A stretch of 64,000 nt of DNA, taken from positions 40,032,501 to 40,096,500 of the forward strand of contig NC_088927.1 of the NCBI RefSeq assembly GCF_038396675.1, in the 5' to 3' direction. The notes under the pieces are model-generated. The model ran no database searches, was not told the origin of the DNA, and was given only the letters and a program-made list of their open reading frames with translations. Shown in pieces: positions 58,481-64,000 of this stretch; within the stretch, counting starts at the first letter, position 1; every line of letters begins with the position of its first letter. A program made the position numbers and the translations under genes. The stretch is from Hydra vulgaris. Its lineage: Eukaryota > Cnidaria > Hydrozoa > Anthoathecata > Hydridae.

Positions 58481-58527
58481 GTAATGTGGGGTTGTATGTT
58501 AGTGTACAACATACAACCACACATTAC
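58481..58527. repeat. Palindrome, 20-bp arms, 7-nt loop
   Basis: gtaatgtggggttgtatgtt pairs with aacatacaaccacacattac (one mismatch). Confidence 0.85.
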
Positions 58528-58529
58528 GC

Positions 58530-60559
58530 AACGGTTTTAAATATGGGAGACCTCCAAATTGATGTTTAATTGAGCATTTTTGTGATTGGTTATGACATTG
58601 TTTAAATTTAATTTAAATCCTATATTTTTTTGTAAATAAATTATTTGTTTTATTTATTATTCATCAGAATTCTCATTTGAAATAAAAAAATGACAATTCC
58701 AATTATTATCTTATGGGATTTTTCTGGTTGCTGTATTTTTTCTGGTTACTGTATTTTTATTTTATTTATTTTTTACCATTTTTAGTATATTTAATTAAAA
58801 AAATAAAAAATACAAAAAACTTTGTTCTGAGCATCAATATTATAAACCTTTCTCAATTACATCTTACATTTCTTAATTACAACTTTCATGTTCTCAATGA
58901 CATCTTACGTTTTTTAATTTACAATTAACAAAATACAAAGCTCTAATCTGTTGGGTTCCCGTTTAATAATTATGTTATATTTATTGATATTATGTAAACC
59001 TAACTCCTCACTTTTTTGCTCACTTCTTTAATTTTACAAAAAAAAGAAAAAAAGATTGGGTGAGTAATTGGAGCTTTTAGAGGGTTATTTTGGAAGATAT
59101 TTCTGTTATTATAACTTTGGGGATAACATAACAGCTTGGCATACTTAACTCTGTAAAAGAAAGATAAAACTTGCAATTTGAGCTATCAACTTGATTAATA
59201 GTTTTTATTTATACCCAATAAATGAAAACATTACACTCTAAAAAAAGAAAAAAAGGAAAAAAAGGAAAAGAAGTTTCTACTATTAGGGATTAGGTATTAA
59301 TTAGGTACGATTAGAGATAGATATATTTAATTTGGTATCTGAAAGAAGGTTCAAAAGATCTTGTCGCCAGAACCATATAAAATAAATCAGACGTGTATAT
59401 AATACCTCCAAAAAAATTTAAGCTAAACGATACCACTCAAACCTTACCCATTAAGCACTTTTTCAGAAAAAGAATTCTCAAAAATCATCAAAATTAACCG
59501 ATTTTACAGGTTCAGGGGAAATTTAATTTTAAAAAATTTGAATTTTTTTTGAGATATTAATTTTAATTTATATATTTGAATGAAAATAGTATAATTAAAT
59601 ATTTTTTTTTTTTTGTATTTTGAAAAAACTATAATACTTGAAAACAGACTAAACGTATTTACGTAACCAAAAAAATACATGTATAATTAACCAGAATGTA
59701 TTTTTTTAAAATTAGAAATGTAGATCTACTATAAAGTATAGAAATTTCTATTAACTGAAGATCTGACGAGGACCGGCTATAGTAGTCCAAAGAAAATGTA
59801 AATACGACTGTATTTTGGCAAAGATAAAAGAACCATAGATTAAAGCTGGGTTTTTTTTATCTAAATGATCAAAGTCTTGTAAAAAATCTTTTAAATTGGG
59901 ATAATGAATATTCAAATCTTGAGAAACATGAAAAAAAGGGATCATTTGCAAATTTGGCAGTTTATGAAGGACTAGGAAGTAGAAAAAATGTTTATGCTTA
60001 GATCAGAAGATAAGAAAGAAAGTATTTATTTTAAACCTAAAAAAAAATAGACAATAAAAAAAAGATTACCATCTGCATGCCATTTAAAAGGTTTAAAATA
60101 AAAATAGCTCAAAAATAATAATGTTCACTCACTATTTCTATCTCTCATATAATTAAATTTATATATAGTAACTTCTTTAAACTTTTTTAGGATAAAGAAA
60201 GTAACAGAAAGGAGAAACTGCAAGTTAATCAACCAAATTAAAAATTAACGGGTACATCTAATTTTGAAATTAATGAAGATACTAGTGGTGACATCTCATG
60301 TTACTCTAATTTTGATTCTGGTAATTGGTTTAAAAGAGATCTTTTTCAACAAAAATTTACTGCTGAAATTTCCATAGATATTTTTGGTGGTAAACTTATG
60401 GCCATAATCAGTTATATTTCTCTAGGTGTTTTGCATAAAGTTAAAGGTGCCATTTTAACTAAATCAGGAGATGATCCGATAGATTCCAAATACAGCTAGC
60501 CTACAGCAGCAAGAAAAATGAAACATGCTAATCATAATATAACTTGTTATTAGTTATTT
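58530..60559. other. AT-rich DNA without a supported gene
   Basis: The minus frame 59751-59951 (66 codons, with NIHYPNLKDFLQDFDHLDKK) has a protein-like composition but no recognised relative. The + strand 60260-60500 has a readable stretch (SGNWFKRDLFQQKFTAEISI) perhaps belonging to the next relic. A 17-bp ttttctggttRctgtat duplication lies at 58719-58755. Confidence 0.35.
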
Positions 60560-60995
60560 TTCTTCATCTTCAGTAAAACTAAGAAAACCTGGAGCAATTC
60601 ATCGCGCTAGGTTCTTATCCAAAGCACTGTATTCAAAGCTACAGCTTCTTTTGTACCAACTTGAGTTTGTAAACCAAAACAGTTGACTCAAAAAAAAAAA
60701 AAAAAATCAAGCTAGTATGTGGATGTTCAGTTTGCTTTTGGTATTTACAGTCTAATGACGCTATTGGAGCTCCATTTCTTGATATAAAAGCAATACATCA
60801 ATTGCAACAGTACAAAAAACGTTGTGCTACACCATATGCTGTCAATGTAGTTTAAAACTCTCTATACAAACATAGTTGGAATTTAGATTCGAGAATGATT
60901 TCTCTTGCTCTGTTAGATATCGATTTGTCATTTAAAGAGAAAACAAATATTGCAAAAGCAATGCTAACTTTTAAAATGCCGATTTCAACTTGTTG
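60560..60995 (+). pseudogene. 'PGAxHxARW' family, C-terminal fragment (+)
   Basis: PGAIHRARFLSKALYSKLQL followed by LLLYQLEFV (60589-60675) matches PGALHKARWVAKGTYSIK of the copy at 21200-23251, with Phe in place of Trp. Further on, NSLYKHSWNLDSRMISLALL and DIDLSFKEKTNIAKAMLTF (60858-60972) continue the C-terminal region. Broken by stops and an A run at 60688. It faces the copy at 61594-62508 tail to tail. Confidence 0.55.
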
Positions 60996-61593
<598 letters not shown>

Positions 61594-62508
61594 TCACATA
61601 TTGTAATGTAATGCATTGTTTATTTCAAGACTTTTTTTCAACAGACGCTTTGATGGCTCTGGAAAGGCTTTACGATGAGTGCTGACAACCTGCAAGAGGT
61701 ATTGCTTTTGCTTTTTGTCTTTCGTTGTTGAAGAGTTGAAGGTCTGGATTAAAGCAACCCCTGCATCTCTAACAGCATTGTTGCAGGTATAATCATTCAA
61801 AAGTCTCAAAAGTCTTAAGTCATTATATGGGGCTCTATCTGCCAAGCAAGCTTCATGCTAAAATTTTCCATAGACTAGAGCAACAAACAGGCTGATGTCG
61901 GTCAAAGCTTTTCTTTCGTGAGCAGTGAGAGTCACTTGATTCTTGAAAAGAAGGATTTTGATGGAATAGATGCCCTTTGCCATCCACCTGGTGTGGTGCA
62001 TGACTCCAGGTGCTCGAAATTGCACTTCTTCTTTTGGGCAACCACCAAGAAAGATGACACAATTGTAGAAGCTTGCCATAGTCTTGGCGAGATTTTTTTT
62101 TTCTTGGCGTTGGTGATGGCTTTTTAAAGCTTCTTTTTAGTATGCAACTATTTCATCGCGGAGATCAGTCATGGATCCACTGAAGAGCATTTCATCAGCA
62201 GCATCATATTTGCTTTGGTCAAATGTTGGCCGTTCTTTTTGAAATCGTTTGTATAAACCTACATCAGGTTCATTGGTAGCTCCAAGATATATGGATGCAA
62301 ATACGCTGGAAAGTATAACTTCGAAAACATGGTGGCGACATGCTATCCACACAAGGTTTTTCTTGAAAGTTTTTTCAAAAGTTGTGCAAGCTCCAGATTT
62401 TAAGCCAGTGTTTTGAGGCTGTTGTTTCGAACACAAGCTCACGTATTTTGCCTTTGAGATGCCAATTATCCAATGGTTCAAGGCAGGCACTAGCTTGGTC
62501 CTCACCTG
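61594..62508 (-). pseudogene. 'PGAxHxARW' family, large 3' exon (-)
   Basis: A clear acceptor (ttttatcttattcag on the minus strand) ends at about 62509, so this copy retains an intron border. Blocks in order: GEDQASACLEPLDNWHLK; LVFETTAS and GLKSGACTTFEKTFKKNLV (62340-62420); ACRHHVFEVILSSVFAS (62290-62345); EPDVGLYKRFQKERPTFDQS; PGVMHHTRWMAKGIYSIKIL (61950-62010); and VRDAGVALIQTFNSSTTKD with YLLQVVSTHRKAFPEP (61650-61790). The order C-R-H-H then R-W recalls hAT transposases; the expected Asp before TT is Glu. Frameshifts at about 62430, 62130 and 61850. Confidence 0.6.
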
Positions 62509-62770
<262 letters not shown>

Positions 62771-62773
62771 GAA

Positions 62774-62945
62774 AACATACATATATAGCCCTTTTTGACA
62801 ACATTAATTGTATTTGCTAATGCATGTGATTAACTAAATGTTAAAAAAAAAAGTATCGGAACATACATATATAGCCCTTTTTGACAACAACAATTGTATT
62901 TACAAATGTAGTGATTAATTAAATGTAAAAAAAAAATGTATCGGA
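62774..62945 (+). repeat. 86-bp tandem duplication
   Basis: aacatacatatatagccctt starts both units (62774 and 62860), and each ends at aRtatcgga. About ten differences separate them. Confidence 0.85.
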
Positions 62946-63154
62946 AGAGCTTCAACCAGCTGATATAATGTAGAACTAATTGTTGATTTAAGAGCTCAAA
63001 TAAAAATACCCTCAAATCAAATCAAAATCAGATCAAATATATTTCGAAATAGTTATGTCATTTCAAGGAAATTTGCAATAGTACAAGTACTAATATAAAG
63101 TAAATACCTGAATATACAACATAACCTTATAGTCAATGATGAAAATAGTAAAAA

Positions 63155-63260
63155 TAACTGATAACAATAATATTAATTATAATAATAATGATAATAATAA
63201 CAACAATAATAATAACAACAACAATAATAATAGTAACATAATGATAACAATTATAATAAA
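63155..63260. repeat. (AAT/AAC)n microsatellite
   Basis: Imperfect aataat/aacaac trinucleotides. Confidence 0.85.
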
Positions 63261-63549
63261 AGGAGAATTTCATAAATAAGGACAATAACAGCAGCAACAA
63301 AAGTTTAGTGAATAATGACAGCGACAACAAACATTTAGTACGAAGTAGAGAATGGTTGAATGAAAAGAGATAAATAAATAGATAGATAAGTAATGCCAAA
63401 ATATTGGTACTAATATTAATAATATTAGAATGAAAAAAGTTTTAAAATGGCAGATAGAAAAAATTTCAAAATGTTAAAAATATCAAATAAAAAACTGAAG
63501 GATCTTGAATTGATATACATAATAAGGAATTCCAATATTAATTTGTAGA

Positions 63550-63880
63550 AATATTTAATTGTATTTTTTTAACAAATAATTAAAAAGCTTCATTTTGAAT
63601 TCAGAAATTGAATTAAGAGATTTTAGATCAGGAGGTAGTCTGTTCCATGAGCTAATACAATGGTATTTAATGGATTTATTTGCATATTTAGCAGAGTGGT
63701 GTTTTGGAATAACTAAGTTTAAGCTACTGATGAAGCGACGACGATAGTGACTACTTGTACTTGTAAAGAAATTGTTGAATGATAGGGGAAGGTTTTTGTG
63801 ATGATAATTCCAGACAAATTGGCAATTAAGGAACATCAAAAGGTCGCTTAACTTTTATATTTTGGAAATTGGGTATAGCA
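63550..63880 (-). pseudogene. LINE RT C-terminal fragment (-), another family
   Basis: The minus frame 63555-63839 encodes LPLSFNNFFTSTSSHYRRRF, IPKHHSAKYANKSIKYHCIS, SWNRLPPDLKSLNSISEFKM and a KLFNYLLKKY ending. The SIKY-x-WNxLP and FKxxLxxYLL pattern is the usual end of CR1/Jockey-like RTs. The 5' remainder is missing. Confidence 0.7.
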
Positions 63881-64000
63881 CATTAGATTTAAAGTTATTG
63901 TACTGAAAATATACTATTTTCAAAGCTTTATTTTAAAGATGGAACAGCCTTAAAATGACTTGCCTATGGGATTGTTACCATACTTGACATGCATATCTTA

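Noticed and set aside
59751..59951. 66-codon minus frame as a host gene
   Set aside because: Protein-like composition but no splice borders, start context or family evidence.

Overview
The window looks like genomic DNA of a cnidarian, most likely Hydra. It is strongly AT-rich and carries long (TA)n tracts, tRNA-derived SINEs, many decayed LINEs of the Jockey/CR1 type, a Penelope-like relic, hAT and pogo/Tigger relics, and repeat families that I associate with Hydra. Introns have GT..AG borders and there is no operon organisation. No tRNA, rRNA, CRISPR array or prokaryotic gene was seen. The organism assignment rests on this overall look, not on a database match.

One host gene can be supported. 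It encodes a leucine-rich-repeat (LRR) protein on the + strand in three exons: 5659-7084, 25621-25824 and 37803-38188. The first two exons end in a donor and the last two begin after an acceptor; both introns are phase 1, and the joined frame is open for 2016 nt (671 residues plus stop). Everything between the exons is intronic (about 18.5 kb and 12.0 kb) and is filled with mobile elements.

Layout. 1-5.6 kb: AT-rich flank with a foldback element, a G-rich MITE, a 24-nt minisatellite and a dispersed repeat. 5.66-7.08 kb: LRR exon 1. 7.1-25.6 kb (intron 1): a hAT MITE with an 8-bp target duplication and a nested SINE; a 1.8-kb TIR element beside a (TA)n tract; fragments of LINE family A; a LINE of family D split by a 3.8-kb TIR transposon whose gene sits behind a heat-shock-like promoter; a decayed transposon gene with a PGAxHxARW signature; a Penelope-like RT relic. 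25.8-37.8 kb (intron 2): LINE family C in two parts, the best-preserved LINE A copy (29.6-32.6 kb), a pogo/Tigger transposase relic, a MITE, and a minisatellite of about 22 units ending 80 bp before exon 3. 38.6-46.8 kb: a minus-strand LINE B that was hit by a hAT element and by a 4.29-kb TIR element, which itself carries a 330-bp MITE. 46.8-57 kb: three plus-strand LINE B copies, one interrupted by another LINE and by a MITE; also a SINE and several foldbacks. 57-64 kb: further decayed transposon genes (57.3-58.5, 60.6-61.0 and 61.6-62.5 kb), (TA)n tracts and a LINE tail.

Apart from the LRR gene every recognisable coding stretch is a broken mobile-element gene. The most informative observations are the heat-shock-element/TATA array inside a delimited TIR transposon, several nested insertions whose borders follow from the interrupted LINE, a hairpin in LINE B 3' ends with covarying stem bases, and many near-perfect palindromes with very short loops.
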